DNA from: Irpex lacteus
Taxonomy: Eukaryota > Basidiomycota > Agaricomycetes > Polyporales > Irpicaceae
Direction of reading: 5' to 3'
Length of the DNA: 64,000 nt
NCBI GenBank assembly: GCA_001986395.2
Contig: MQVO02000009.1
Coordinates: 744,001-808,000, forward strand
This document shows positions 35,758-48,140 of the stretch, piece after piece. Both the position numbers and the translations under genes were made by a program. Every line of letters starts with the position of its first letter. Within the stretch, counting starts at the first letter, position 1. The notes under the pieces were generated by a model, which was given only the letters and a program-made list of their open reading frames with translations, was not told where the DNA came from and did not search any database.

Positions 35758-38700
35758 TGAAATAATGCTTGTTAAGTATATTTAATCATGTTACTTATCT
35801 GTTGCAGGGGGAAACATTTTGAATTCCGATTTCCCAAATCGGGCTTTTTACTCGGTCTGTGCTCGCCCACTCATCACGTGATGTTATTATATCCGCGGTT
35901 TCGCCGACGTCCCGCTCCATCCCGTCCGGTCCGGTCTTTTCCCTGATGCGCACCTTGGCTTACCTTGGCCAAACGTGCGCCCTCTGTGTGCAGCTAGTGG
36001 GCCTCCGAGTCTATTTTTCGCCATGCTTGAGATGCCTCTGGTCTTTTTCACTTTCGCCTTCGTTGTGGTGACTATTGCTTCTCGTTATGCCTGACTATCT
36101 GTGTGTGCGATGGCTCCGCCGATACCTTTCTCCAAGTACTGTTCTGTATGCTTGCTCTTTTCACCGGGTATGATGAGATACTGTATACCTGGGGTGGAGG
36201 ACGCACAATGGTGCTGGCATCAATATAGTTAATATATTTGCTGTTGATAGGATCTATAATTTCGTGCCTATATTCACGATGAGCATGACGAACATTGCAA
36301 AGAGCTCTCGAACACGATACACACCAGATTTTCAAGTGGGCCATGATATCATCTCTGGGTACCTCGCTCACAGAGCAATAGGCACATCCATAGCTGTGCC
36401 TACTCTGCTCAAAGGCTACTCGTTCGAGCATCTCGGCCGTGGCCTCCAAGCTCCAAGGGCTTTGACACGCTGAGTTCCGCTGCCTTTGCTCGTCAGAAAA
36501 TTTTCTCAATCGGCGTACCATAGTAAGTATGCCATTCGCCTCTATACCCAGTATGACTGCGCCAGATATGATACAGCTGTGATCCTCAAAAGTTAGTCGA
36601 GTTCTTCCCTGTCTCCTTATTGCTTGCTGCTACTATAAGCTTCAGTACTATCACAACTCTATCATTGTCGTGCACTCCGAGTCAGGACAGCATATAGTGT
36701 AGTATAGAGGTCATAGCGAGGTTACAACATAATGTACGGATAACATTGACTACGATTCACGAAGCAGCAGTGCCTAATAGTGTTACGTTGTGTTTAGTGT
36801 TGGGTGGAAAATTCAATGTAATTTACGGTTTGTAAATAAAGGTATTGTTTACATTATTTACCGACAGCCTTGACCGACCCATGTAAACAAATGTTAATAA
36901 ATGGCAGGTGTCCGACATGCTAGGAAACTGCAAGGCGGGACCAAGCCAACATCCTTCTCTCTGCAAGGGAGAGTGAGGGATTGTTACCCGGATGACGAAG
37001 AAGATGGTGAAGACACCAACGAGACACTGCGGCTACAGCACCGGCGCTTTTAAGTATTTACTGTTTATAACGGCAAACATCGTTTCTTACATTGCTTACC
37101 GGCCGGGCAGGTCGGAGCGCCCAAATGTAAACAAATGTTATTAACATTATTTACCGACATCATCAAGGGAGCCGAATTATTTACTTACATTACATGCCCA
37201 TGGGGAATTTTCTACGCAACACTAGTTGTGTTATTGCCTCGAGTCACTCGCGCGAGCAAAACGGGAAATCGGACGGAGAGCGCCAGCCTCTAACCCACGT
37301 AACGTGAAGGAAAGTCATAATTAATTTGATTCGGATTCATCGGTGTGGATCGTTGTCAATGTTTCCAGTGTGACATGTATGAGTATAGTGAATCGGAGCA
37401 TGTTGAGACTATTTAGAATGTTTCCCGGAGTATGAGGAAATATACATTATTTGATCTCCTTATCGGACCAGTAATTGCGCTACAGGGAATGATAAGTAAT
37501 GTGAACACGGTGTTTACACACTGTTACCGCAAGGAAAGGACTATTAGTCATCATTTGCGGCATTCAGTCAACATTTTGATTTTAATTACGCGAAGATTTT
37601 GAGGGAACAGTGAGAATGTTGTGTCAATGTTTCGGAGTGTATAAGTAGCAATGATCCTGCATTATCGCGACCAGGAGTAGTCTATTGGGATTGCAGCGCA
37701 TCACTAACAATGATCATGACGGAAAAGGACCGTAAGAAGTTCAGGAAACTTCATGAACGTGTTAACAAAATAATGATAAAAATGGTACTGATCATCAGCG
37801 TGGAAACTTTTGAAATGTTTCTGCAGGCAGTTTGCTGTCAAAAGTCCCCGCTCTGAACAATATGGTTGATTAATGCGGATACATGGTGTGCGTCATCAGA
37901 GAATTATTTTTATTTTTATCTAATGCAACATTCTAAACCATGCGACGGCTCATGTAGATACCCCAGACACTTTGTGCTGACCGTACAAGAATATTTCCCG
38001 CACTGCTCACTCTAAGCACAGATACGTGTCATAACTACTGGGTAACTGGCCTTGGTCAATTCCACTATTGTTCATACAAGTAAATACAAAGTCATCCCCT
38101 CCATTCCGTTTACTACATGCATGGTTTAGGTTAGCGGTGCCAGGGGTCTATAATCTTTGTAAGCATGTTCCTTGTCGAAAACATCCTTCATGTCTCCCGC
38201 ATGTTTTTCTCGTGCTGTCGAATGGATCATTTACAATGTTCCGTACATACAGGTGCATGCATTGTCATTTATAATGTTTCACAACGTGCCATTATTATAT
38301 GTCCCATGATATCTCTCTCCCCACTTGTGTTAATGCTTCTCGGTACCATCCTGACAGCACTATCATTTCTACTATGTTGTCTCAACAGGCGTCATTACTA
38401 TCTCTACCTCTCGCACCAATCAAAATGTTCCGTATGGTAGCATTCAAGCTTGCCCCTGCTTGTTCTGCGTGGGAAATACAAGATTACTTTGTTTCAATTT
38501 CTGCGCATCATTTTGAATGATGCGATGAGCTGCAATTTCGAAGTATGTGCATGATACATGATTAAAACACTTCAAATCTTTTCATCATGCTTCGCCTCTA
38601 AACATAAGTGTAGCTTTGGTCGTGATATTACATTTGGTACACCAAGTAACATGCAAGAAGAAGTCAATACTATGCAGCCGTGTTCCGCAAACCACCACTC

Positions 38701-38894
38701 TGAAAGTAGCACCGCGGATCATATCAAGTTTTGCTCGATATTCTCCCGCCGCCAACATTAAAACTTCTTCGCATTGCCTCATTAAGACATATCCGTCTTG
38801 CTACATTAAATATTCTATAATGATGGTCCTTACGCAAACAGTCTCGAAATATTAATAACTCCTCTTTGTCAACATTGAATCAGTTCCCCCGCGG
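35758..38894. other. AT-rich non-coding interior between the inverted-repeat arms
   Basis: About 3.1 kb with no convincing gene. Short open frames near 35859 and 38068-38860 have no domains. The stretch holds repeated TTTAC/GTAAA motifs (listed separately). It could be a decayed element interior or ordinary spacer caught between two solo repeats. Confidence 0.45.
36808..37200. repeat. Cluster of repeated TTTAC-type motifs
   Basis: ATGTAAACAAATGTTA occurs at 36881-36896 and 37125-37140. ACATTATTTACCGACA/T occurs at about 36851 and 37145. GTTTACATTATTTACC near 36847 partly mirrors the first motif in inverse orientation. Two copies lie about 245-295 bp apart with GC-rich unique sequence between. 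Confidence 0.6.
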
Positions 38895-39075
38895 AACATC
38901 AGGTGATGCACGCAGTGCAGACGCATCGGGATGATTACGTAAGCAGATCCCAGCAGTAATCTGGCTCGCTTACAGGTCGGACGGGGCTCGGGCGAGGTGA
39001 AACTGATGAAAGGGAACGAAGAACTCGACCTTGGGAGTTGGGAATTAGACCTGACCCTGCTGGGCAACCGTAACA
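38895..39075 (-). repeat. Inverted-repeat arm B (right)
   Basis: Read on the minus strand from 39075 it starts TGTTACGGTTGCCCAGCAGG and continues through CCCGTCCGACCTGTAAGCG and GATGCGTCTGCACTGCGTGC. It is an uninterrupted counterpart of arm A plus 35723-35757. Confidence 0.75.
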
Positions 39076-39249
39076 CTGTCCACTCGGCATGACACGACTA
39101 GCCGAATCATGACCCTCTCTTGTTGACTCAAAATCGAATTAAAGAAGATCGAATTACACATAAAATGTTGCCAAAACAACGCAAAAGGCAATCAATAGAA
39201 GTAGGAACGAAAGCGCAAGAGTCCGTCTGTTGAAGCTAATGAAGAGAGG

Positions 39250-40107
39250 TCAACATGGAATCATTAGATCCCATGCCGAAGCAGGCGAACTCACAGATGT
39301 GCCTCCAGGAGCTGGTGCATCTGCGGCCGTGATTGCACCCTTTGAAGGGGCATATGCCGGATCTGCCTCTCGGTGACTTCCTCGAGTTCCGCAAGGACCG
39401 CACGCCCATCCGGCGAATTGGAGACAGCGGTCACGAATGCCTACACGTAGATCTACCTCAGCAAAGGTCTCGGGATATACATGTTGGAGTTGCTTTACCT
39501 CCATATCCGTCCAGCCAATCAAAACAATAAACTGTCTCTCAGCATCCTCGTTCAATATACGTCCCCAGCCATTCTTGTATTTCCCTTCCTCGATCGGAAT
39601 CTTGCTCACGATGGCCATCAACTTGGTGAGGAGCTGTTCCACAACCGCCCTAGAAGCGCCTTCACGCATCTTCCAGACGACGATCTCCGTGAGGGGCGCG
39701 CTAAGGGCTGTATAAGGTTCACATTCCAGGTGGACATGGATGCGATAGGCCATCTTGCCCGGAATGGTGGGGTCTATACGAGCATTTGCCTCCTGTGTGA
39801 GACTTGAGGTCTGCGCGTGAAGGTGCTTAGGGGTGTCCCAGGCTGGATAGGTGGCGTGCATGTAAGCTTCTATACTTGTGGACGAACGAGCGCATACTCA
39901 CCTCGAATGAGATACAGATTCTGCGGGTCTTGAGTTTCAAGACCATAGCGTAAACTGAATGTGAATATGTCAGCCGTATCCGAGCCTCGAAGAACGTGCA
40001 ACATACTTTGAGTCGCTCGCCACAAGGCTGCTCGACAACGAAGATGGTATCACGCCAGGCCGTTCGAGAACGAATTTCGTGACCTCTAGGCAAGTAACAG
40101 TGTCCAT
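39250..40107 (-). CDS. ABM / stress-responsive barrel-like protein (257 aa)
   Basis: Three exons (40107-40007, 39954-39902, 39869-39250) give 257 residues. The N-terminal part (MDTVTCLEVTKFVL, LRYGLETQDPQNLYLI, EAYMHATYPAWDT) and the centre (LTEIVVWKMREGAS, FIVLIGWTDMEV) resemble two units of the dimeric alpha/beta barrel found in antibiotic-biosynthesis-monooxygenase-like (ABM) and Dabb proteins of basidiomycetes. No catalytic residues can be assigned; members range from monooxygenases to proteins of unknown role. The C-terminal 40 residues are Ala/Pro-rich. A GTGAGT at about 39297 could be a donor to a further short exon downstream, in which case the last residues differ. The start was set by the first exon that restores the frame. 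Confidence 0.6.
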
Positions 40108-41543
40108 GGTCTCTAGGAGTAGGAAAGGTGGTGAATGGAAGGAAGAACGAAGGAGGAGTTGGGTTGAAGGGCGACGCCTGGAGTGGAACTTCTACTTCCC
40201 AAGGAGCGATACTTATAGGTCGAGTATTGTCTGCCGGGGAATCAACCATAACTTCCCGAAATGTTTTAGTGTGTCTCCGAACGACAATGGCCCAACCCCA
40301 TCTGCCCGCGATCGGTACCCGCCTACCTCCTTGCCGAGGATGTTTTGGCCTGGGACGGAAATCAAAGTTACGGATTGGCCTCGGGCGCGCCGCGTCGTTG
40401 ACATCGCCCGCCGCCGTCGGGTCAACACAGTCGACATGAGACACGACAGACGGAGGCAGGCGCTGTCAGTACTGTACCAAGAACATAGTTCCTGAGACAA
40501 ACGGTACACCTTTGCACCTCCTATCATGCGGCTGCGGCTCCGTCCTTCACAATAGCATTAACAGACGCGGAAGATGCAGCCGTTTACGTGACAGTACGAT
40601 ATGATCGCCCAAAAACCTAGAATCATGAGTTTCCAAAAGCACGGTGCGTCATGCGAGAGACTCCGAGGGCTGCCTTCCTCGACAAGCCGGAATCGCCGTC
40701 CGGTCACTTATCAAGCACACTGACGGTGTGGAGACCGTGAAGCGGAAGAAGGGGCGGGATCCCGACATCGCTTCATTTGGGACTACAAATTCGACACCGT
40801 GGATCCAGGGATGCATGTGGGATGAATGATTCGCTTGAGGACGCCTGGCTAAACGCTGTTAGGCTGTAACGCCTCATTGCGCGACATGCAGCACGAACGC
40901 GTCCAATGAACGAACTTACCGCACACGTCTCTTCCCAGCTCAACACCGTTTGAACGCCGTACGATGTGTCAGACGCTGTGCATCCTAGCGTCTCATTCGG
41001 AATGGTGATGACCGTGGCCATGTTGTGCGTCGTGCCTGCAATTGTCTTGTGAGCGGGCGTCCCGTGTAGTCCAAGGCTCGTGATCGTGGAGGACAAAAGA
41101 GAGAGCGGAAGTTAACTGCCTGGGTGAGCAAACATGGTTCATTGTCGACAATACAACATACTGAAACAAGAGATATGACGAGGTTGATAGAGGGAATGCG
41201 CCTCTGCGAACTGATAAGCATACCCCGGCTGACCGATCATCCTTTGTATGGGTGAGCGATTGGAGCTTCTGTGATCAAATCGGAGAGAATACAATACTAT
41301 CGTAGTGTGATCCTGGAAGGAGATGAGACTGCTTTTGACGACGATCTTTTGTCCTGTGAGACGGAGACAGAAGCTCGGAAGCGCTGGACTTAGGCACGTT
41401 GTGAGGATTCACTGGCTTCTAACGAGACGTCATTTGTATTGCGCAAATGTGAGAACTGTAGACGGTAGAATTGAATACACATAGAAGTCAGCACTACACG
41501 AGAGAAGCACATACTTGTACAGCCTAATCGTTGTGTCCGAGAG
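40108..41543. other. Region without a supported gene
   Basis: About 1.4 kb between the ABM-like start and the 3' end of the WD40 gene. A short minus-strand frame at 41057-40930 (starting MATVITIPNETLG and followed by a GTAAGT donor) could be a first exon of a small gene, but no continuation was found. Confidence 0.4.
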
Positions 41544-42727
41544 CTACGAGGATGGTGGATGGCGCCAGACCTTGACCGTCCCATCGCCACTGGCCGTAAT
41601 CATCTCACCATCCTCAATCGGATGGTGTTCAGTCCACAAGATCACACTGTTGTGTACCTTCGGCGGAGGATTCGGGGGTAGCACAATTGCCTGACGCCAG
41701 CTAACGTTAGACGTGATTCTCGATCTGAAATTACAGAAAAGAGCATTACCTCAAGCAGATCCCATGCCCACACTTGCCCATTTTCATCGCCACAAACGAC
41801 GGTGGCTTCGTTGTGCCCATAACAGGCCCTGGAGCGATAGCTCGTGAGTTTGTGCCCGGAAAAGTCGTTGAGGAGTTTTCCAGTTGAGGCATCCATCAAA
41901 CGAACATGAGAATCAAGTGTTGTAACGAGGTAGCTCTGTCTGTCTTGCGTGGGGATAACGGCGGTGACTGGGTCTGCAGACAAGTCAGATTCGCTGCTGG
42001 CAGGCAATTAGTGGCCACTTACGTCCGATGTAGTCTATTCGAAGCTGTCCCATACGAAGGTCATATGTTCTTACATATCCATCCACTGATCCTGTCATGA
42101 CCTGACCATTTCCGACATGCAGGGTCTGAACGGCGTCCTTCGCTTCATCTAATATCTGTATTGGGGCACGGCTCTGGGACCTACGTGGTATTGTTAGGAC
42201 ATGCATGTCAACGCATGCAGGGCACGTACTTGAGATCCCAAAGCCTTACAGAAGCATCGAAGGACCCGCTGGCCACAACGCTGGCGTCGTCGTTGAACTC
42301 AACCGTGTTGATCTTCCCCATATGTCCAGCGATCCTTCGTATGGTGGCACCAGTGGATACGTCCCATAGGAAAACAGATCTATCTCCTCCAGACGAAGCG
42401 AATTTGCTGTTATCATGAGATCTGTTTCACCCGACAGCACGGTGAGAGATGTTCCTATAGTGAAGTTTCACTACAATTCCATGATGCGAGTTGAAGGGAT
42501 GGGACATACACAGTAATCGAGAGCACCTCGTATCCGTGCGCAGCGTACTTCTTGATTTCTGCACCTGTAGCAGGGTTCCACAACCGTACAGTGCGGTCTT
42601 GTCCACCGGTTAGAACATACTTTGCAGAGCCCTTGGCATAACGTGCGACGTGGACCGCGCCTTTGTGGTTCGAGAGTGTCGTGTGCAGAGTACGCGGTAG
42701 CGCTATTGGGCCTTTGGAAGGACCCAT
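41544..42727 (-). CDS. WDR83: WD40 scaffold protein of the WDR83/MORG1 family
   Basis: At least five exons on the minus strand. Successive WD repeats are visible: HKGAVHVARYAKGSAKYVL with DRTVRLWNPATG, then SVFLWDVSTGATIRRIAGH, VVASGSFDASVRLWDLKSQS, MTGSVDGYVRTYDLRMGQL, DSHVRLMDASTGKLLNDF, GHNEATVVCGDENGQVWAWD and ASGDGTVKVWRHP at the end, about seven blades. The order and the phrase YVRTYDLRMG followed by RLMDASTGKLL fit WDR83 (MORG1), an ERK-pathway organiser also found in spliceosomal complexes. The start MGPSKGPIALPRTL precedes the first repeat directly. Two introns are clear at about 41750-41690 and 42010-41970. It is divergent from LSM2 with about 190 bp between starts. Confidence 0.82.
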
Positions 42728-42918
42728 GTTGGTTGCAGAAGAGTTGTAGAAAAAGAGGCTGAAATTATCAGTCTGAGACGAAATAGACCTGAGGTTAACT
42801 ACTCAAGTCCTCTAAGTCGACATGACAGTAGGATGTGAATTATGGGCGTCTGCAGCCTAGGTCGTATACCTCGCGTTTATTGCTTTTGCCACCGACGTTC
42901 ACGACCTGACGACTTACG

Positions 42919-43376
42919 ATGGTGAGTGTTTCAGCATTGTATCACTGATTTTGAAGCTAATATCGACCTGCAGCTCATATTCTCTGTCTTCAAAACCCTC
43001 ACAGACCAACAGGTCACGGTCGAGCTCAAGAACGACCTCTCCATTACCGGGACCTTGAAGTCGGTCGACCAGTGCGTTCACTTATTCTCTGCGTATCCGC
43101 TGTCTCACTGATCAGTCTGATATGATTATTACGCAGATTCTTGAACATTCGACTCGATAATATCAAAGTCCTAGATGAAGCCAGACATCCACATATGATG
43201 GCCGTAAAGAACTGCTTCATCCGAGGGTCGGTCGTACGGTATGTGCAGCTACCGCCATCGGGTGTGGATACCCAACTGCTAGAAGACGCTACAAGAAGAG
43301 GTGAGTTGCAGATCCTCAATTGTTGGTTGCAGCTCATGGCGTATTGGCAGAGCATGTGAGCCAGGCCAAGCGATAA
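42919..43376 (+). CDS. LSM2: U6 snRNA-associated Sm-like protein LSm2
   Basis: Four exons (42919-42921, 42974-43071, 43137-43300, 43333-43376) sum to 102 residues. LSm2 is part of the LSm2-8 ring on the U6 snRNA 3' end and of the cytoplasmic LSm1-7 decay ring. Seen: the Sm1 motif VTVELKNDLSITGTLKSVDQ, FLNIRLDNIKVLDE, HMMAVKNCFIRGSVVRYVQL (Sm2) and the conserved VDTQLLEDATRR. The first coding exon is only the ATG, followed at once by GTGAGT; the protein continues LIFSVFKTLTDQ, as in other LSm2 proteins where Met-Leu opens the chain. The C-terminus (HGVLAEHVSQAKR) comes from a short last exon. Confidence 0.93.
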
Positions 43377-43584
43377 TTGTACTTCTCGTCAAACTCGTGT
43401 TATGCCATGTGTACGAATATACATATAACTTGCCGGTCGCTGGTGGAGATTGCACTCTAGTTCCGTGCGCTCAAAGGCAGTGTGCGTGAGCCCAAGCATT
43501 CGTGAAATAGAATCAATCAATCTATTATACAACACAGTACACGATTACGTCCATATGCGGTTCCTTACCAGTACGTCTAGATAC

Positions 43585-45489
43585 TTAAACATCGAAACGT
43601 CTAACCTCTACGCCATTACGGCCCGCGCTGACTATCCTCCTCTCATCAAACACCACCGTACCTTTCGAGACTCTTACCACTCGGCCTTCCTCCTCCTCAC
43701 TCCCGTCAGGCCGGTCAACTATGGTCTGCTCAACTTCCGTTCCAACACTCGCCCCCTCGCCGCCTTCAAGGTCCCACACCCAGATATTCCCATTAACCCC
43801 CAAACTCACGCACCTCCCATCCGCCAACGCCAAAGCGGACACAGGACCGACATGCCCATGAAGCATACGAACGAAGTTCAGTTTCGGCTGTGACGTCGAA
43901 GACGGCGAGCCAGGCGATGAGGTGGAAGACGTAGGGAAAGATAGGCGGTAGAGTTGCAGCGTGGTCGGCGAGTGCATGCTCGCAGACGAATGGGTCGTGA
44001 TTCTCCTGGCCACATCAATCCCAGTTGACCCACGGCGCGAATCCTCGCCGTTATCGTCTGATTCAGACGCGAGCCCGGGTGGGTCTTCCCTAGGTGCCAA
44101 GACGACCCACTTGCCATCCGTCTGCGTATCTGCCACCCGTCTAACCTTCCGGACCCACTGTGCCTTCATCGCTGCAAGTTTGTGAGCATCGAACCAGCCG
44201 CTGGGTATGTCGAAGGCTCGTATGGTACGAGTAGAGGTTACAGTCATTCCAGATAGTTCGGGGGAGATGATTAGCTCTGTTGCGCCGACGCTCCAGTGGG
44301 CTGGGTAGATGGGTACAGCGTATGATATGACGAGTTTGTATGAGGAAGGTGAGTTCGAGGGCGTAGATGACGATGAGGATTGGGAGCGTGCGAGAGGCGA
44401 GCTTGTCAGAGGTGTTAAGACGAGTGAGCTCGGAGGGTAACAGGAGAAGGAGGAGAGCGTCTGAGTGTGCACGATGGTACCGGAGGAGAGGTCGTAGATG
44501 GACAGATTGAACGAGTGGGACAGGGTCACGAGGAGGTTCTCGTGGAAGACTGCGTGGAAGACGTTCGTGAGACGGGGAACTTGGATAACAGGGAGATAAG
44601 ATATCAAGAGGGCGGATCGTGATGGATGGTGGTGGTCAATTGAAAATATGAGGAATTCAGAGGTTGAGAGGAAAGCAGCGAGGCGGAATTTGTGTGCATT
44701 TCTCGGAGGAGATTGGTCCAGGACAAGGGTATTAACAGTAGTGTCGGCGTTCGATCGACGAGTCCTGCAAGATAGGATGTGTTCCGAGCGGTCGGGTGAA
44801 ATAAGCAAGAGCGATGGGTGCCCATCAGTTGTTGAGGAGGTTATAGTTAAGGATCCAGCAAGTAGAACACATGTGCGAGGCTCAGGGTAGGCACCTGATG
44901 GCTCAGAGGGTGATAGCAGTGGTTGCCTCCACTGCTCAACCGTACAACGTCCTGTAATCGTTTAAATATTTAGTGTGCTAGTCCGCTGTAATATTGAAGG
45001 GCGACTTACCGGTTCTCCAGTTCGAACTTATTCGAAACATCCACTTCCAGTCTCTCGCATCCTGGTCATGGTCAACCCTGGCTCTGCCAGGTAACGGTTT
45101 GACCTCTCTCCCATCCTGTCTCCCAACAAAACCGCGTCCGCCCCTTAACCTGCCTTTACCATATTCATCAAAGTACAGCTTCTTCCATAGCTATACGGCG
45201 AACGTAGTTGCGATTTGAATAGTTCAGCTTCTGGTCGACGTACATCGGATTGATCGAGAGAACGACTATGTACCTGATTATCGAGCGCAAGCCGCGACCA
45301 GTTCTGGCTGGTGGCTTGAACCCTACACAAGTCCTTGTAGGAGAGATGAGAAAATATGACGAGGACAATCTCATCCCAGAGTTGATCGAACGACGTTGGC
45401 GACTTGGAGTAGGGTGCGGTGGTGGGATGGTCACTATGTGGCCGTTTGGGAGGCGGCTGTATACCCGGTGAGATATGTCGTTTAGACAT
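43585..45489 (-). CDS. F-box protein with a WD-like C-terminal domain
   Basis: Exon 1 (45489 to about 45279) encodes MSKRHISPGIQPPPKRPHS and an F-box (LWDEIVLVIFSHLSYKDLCR, VQATSQNWSRLALDNQ). Exon 2 encodes LWKKLYFDEYGKGRLRGG and DARDWKWMFRISSNWRTG, the usual sequel to an F-box in fungal WD-type F-box proteins. The long last exon (about 44950-43585) holds a beta-propeller-like region with a clear repeat (LHGHVGPVSALALADGRCVS followed by GNIWVWDLEGG) and a closing VVFDERRIVSAGRNGVEV. The F-box binds Skp1 and makes the protein a likely SCF ubiquitin-ligase substrate adaptor. It ends about 210 bp from LSM2, convergent. The substrate is unknown. Confidence 0.75.
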
Positions 45490-46275
45490 ATCTGAGAAGG
45501 GTCTGTACTGTCAATTTCGAGTTTACTGTCGTTCTATTGGACTCGCAAGCCACGACGATGTAAGACTTGCTGGGTGCGGAGGTGAGTAAGATAAGGCCTC
45601 ACCAGCGTCTGTAGTAGTAATCGGCTTTGATGCGCCTGATGCGCCACGGCAGACCACGGCTCAGATCTTAAACTCAGATCGGAGCTGCGTCAACTTGCTC
45701 TCACCCGGGCCCGAACTTCAAGACTTCCACCTGAAGTTGAGTCGGACACGCCATTTCAGCTCTGCCAAAAGTAAGTAAACATCGTAACGTTATTGTGTAC
45801 CTTTCGCGGATTGATTCAGACTGGTCTCATACAGCATCAGCGTTGTCGTCTCAGAACCGTGACTTACCTGTCAGACAGATGCAGAAACGATTACATTTCG
45901 ACATACAACATTTTGTAAGACTCACTGCGTAGGGGTTGAATGCTTCAGGGCCTCTACACCTTCTGAATTACATTTTGCTTCGTTCGGGCGGCCAGATACG
46001 TAAGTATTTATGCTCGACGAAAACTGAGAACAGAGTTCATGTTTCCTATCTTTACAGACAGGAATCCTGCGAGAATCCTGCATGCAATCTGTCATGAGAA
46101 CCTCATTGGACCCGTGATGCCTTGACGTTACGCCCTTTTCGCAACGGCGGTGATCAGCAGGCCATATCCTCTTGACGAACGCCTTGTTTGCTCCACACTC
46201 CAGTCGCGATTTTCAAGTGCTGCAACATTCGCCGCTACCCCTCAACATATCATCTCCAGGCTCGTTATACCTCAC
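45490..46275. other. Divergent intergenic region, F-box gene / STR2
   Basis: About 790 bp holding the promoters of both neighbours. The frame from 46150 is open into STR2 but has no ATG before 46276. I see nothing else. Confidence 0.45.
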
Positions 46276-48140
46276 ATGCTCCATTCAATCAAGCATATCG
46301 CGGTAGGCGAACCGTTGCCACGTCAGGCAGGAAAACATGCCATCTCTGTGTCACTTCCGTCGTGGTCTTCACATATTGGGTTCAAGGAAGATGACCCTAC
46401 CGTCACGGATCGTATGCAAACGGGCTATCCGCGGTTTTGGATTCACTGGAACATCCGCAAGGTACGTCTGTTGTTTCCTATGCCGGCCACCACGAATTAT
46501 ATTAACATGATATTCGATGTAGCTATCACACTATTTCGAGGAAAAGTACGGTCTGGTGAACGAGAAAGCTCTATTACTACGATCAGGGACAGCAGCAAAG
46601 GAATGCCACACCTTCCTGGCAGTGCGGGGTATATCTTCTCGTATACTGGACTGCGACCGCCCTAAAGCCCGACCGGGAGCGCAAGTACACGTGGTCTTCT
46701 ACCCGGAGGACTCCTTTCCTGTCGCAAAGCAGTTCTGGCAGCATACTGGACTCGGCATTACCACTCGACTAGCGGACTACTACATCTCTCTACTGAATAT
46801 CTCCGCGGAGGAGTCTGAGTTCGATAGCCGCACTGTTACCGGACCTATACAACACGATCTAGGTGAAGAGCTCACCATCACTGAAGCGGCTACGAAAGCG
46901 AAGTCTATCATTAGGCAGCGCGTGGCTGACCTCGTGAATACGGACCTCGAGTCAGTGTGGCTTTATTCGTCTGGAATGCATGCGATCTGGTCTGCGCATC
47001 AGGCCTGTTTGGCTGCTCTTGGACAGCGCAAGAGTGTTTGCTTCGGGTGCGTATATGTACCACTTTCCGGTCAATACGAGCTCTAACTTTCCACCTTCGT
47101 AGATTCCCCTATGTTGATACACTCAAGGTTCTGGAGAAATGGGGTCCAGGAAGTCACTTTTATCCGGACGGCAGCGACAAATACATCAGCGAATTGGACG
47201 AAATGCTGTCTAAGCTGCAGAAGGAGAACCCCAACAGCCCTCCAATACTCGCATTGTTCACGGAACTACCCTCAAACCCTCTACTTCGAACGATCAACCT
47301 GCCTCGTCTTCGCCAACTTGCGGACAAGTACGACTTTCCCATTGTCATTGACGACACGATTGGCAATTTTGTCAATGTCGATGCTCTCGCCTACGGCGAT
47401 GTAGTTGCGTCAAGTCTGAGCAAGCTCTTTAGCGGACGTGCTGATGTCATGGGCGGCAGGTTAGAAGCCTATCTCCTTCAGCTGACTTCCAAACTCGCTG
47501 ACCTTTATCTTCACCGCGAAGTCTAATAGTCAATCCAAAGAGCAAATACTACGGTGCTCTCCAAAACCAGCTCAGCTCATCCTTCGAGGACATCTACTTC
47601 GATGAAGACGTACTCGTTCTGGAGCGCAATTCACGAAGTTTCGTTTCTCGGGTCTCTACCATCGACTCAAACGCCGAGACTGTCACCTCGTACCTCCTTT
47701 CATGTACGTCCATCGTAAAAGAGGTCTACTATCCCAAATGGCAGACTCCAGAATACTATGACCTCTGTCGCCGGAAGACTCTACCCAACGGCGCGGCTCG
47801 AGAAAGCGGAGGCTATGGAGGGCTGTTCTCCGTCCTTTTCGCCTCCGTATCTGCAGCCACGGCGTTCTTCGACACGCTTCCCTGTCCGAAAGGCCCTAGC
47901 TTCGGAACGGACTTTACTTTAGTCTGCCCGTACGCGATAATTGCCCACTATCGTGAGCTGGACTGGGCCAAGGGGTTTGGTGTGCCGCTGGAGTTGGTCA
48001 GGGTTTGGGTGGGGATGGAGCCGGTAGAAGAGCTGATGGCAGCGTTCCGAGTAGCTATCAGAGCTAGTGAAGAGGCACACGCGCGTGATGGTGGGGAGGC
48101 AATATTAGTCGTAGATGGAACATACGATCAGGACGTATGA
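46276..48140 (+). CDS. STR2: Cystathionine gamma-synthase (PLP-dependent)
   Basis: Four exons (46276-46461, 46523-47046, 47103-47459, 47522-48140) give 561 residues. The enzyme joins an activated homoserine with cysteine to make cystathionine in the transsulfuration route to methionine. Seen: the fungal N-terminal block HAISVSLPSWSSHIGFKEDD, LSHYFEEKYGLVNEKALLL, the cofactor region SVWLYSSGMHAIWSAHQACL, the Asp in FPIVIDDTIGNFVNVDAL that pairs with the pyridine ring, and the Schiff-base Lys at about residue 344 in SSLSKLFSGRADVMGG. The length and the 130-residue extension before the fold fit Str2/Met-7 enzymes rather than the shorter bacterial MetB. All introns are GT-AG. Confidence 0.9.

Noticed and set aside
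39827..40444. 205-codon minus-strand frame
   Set aside because: It overlaps exons 1 and 2 of the ABM-like gene in a shifted frame; splicing to the conserved YGLETQDPQNLYLI block uses another frame.
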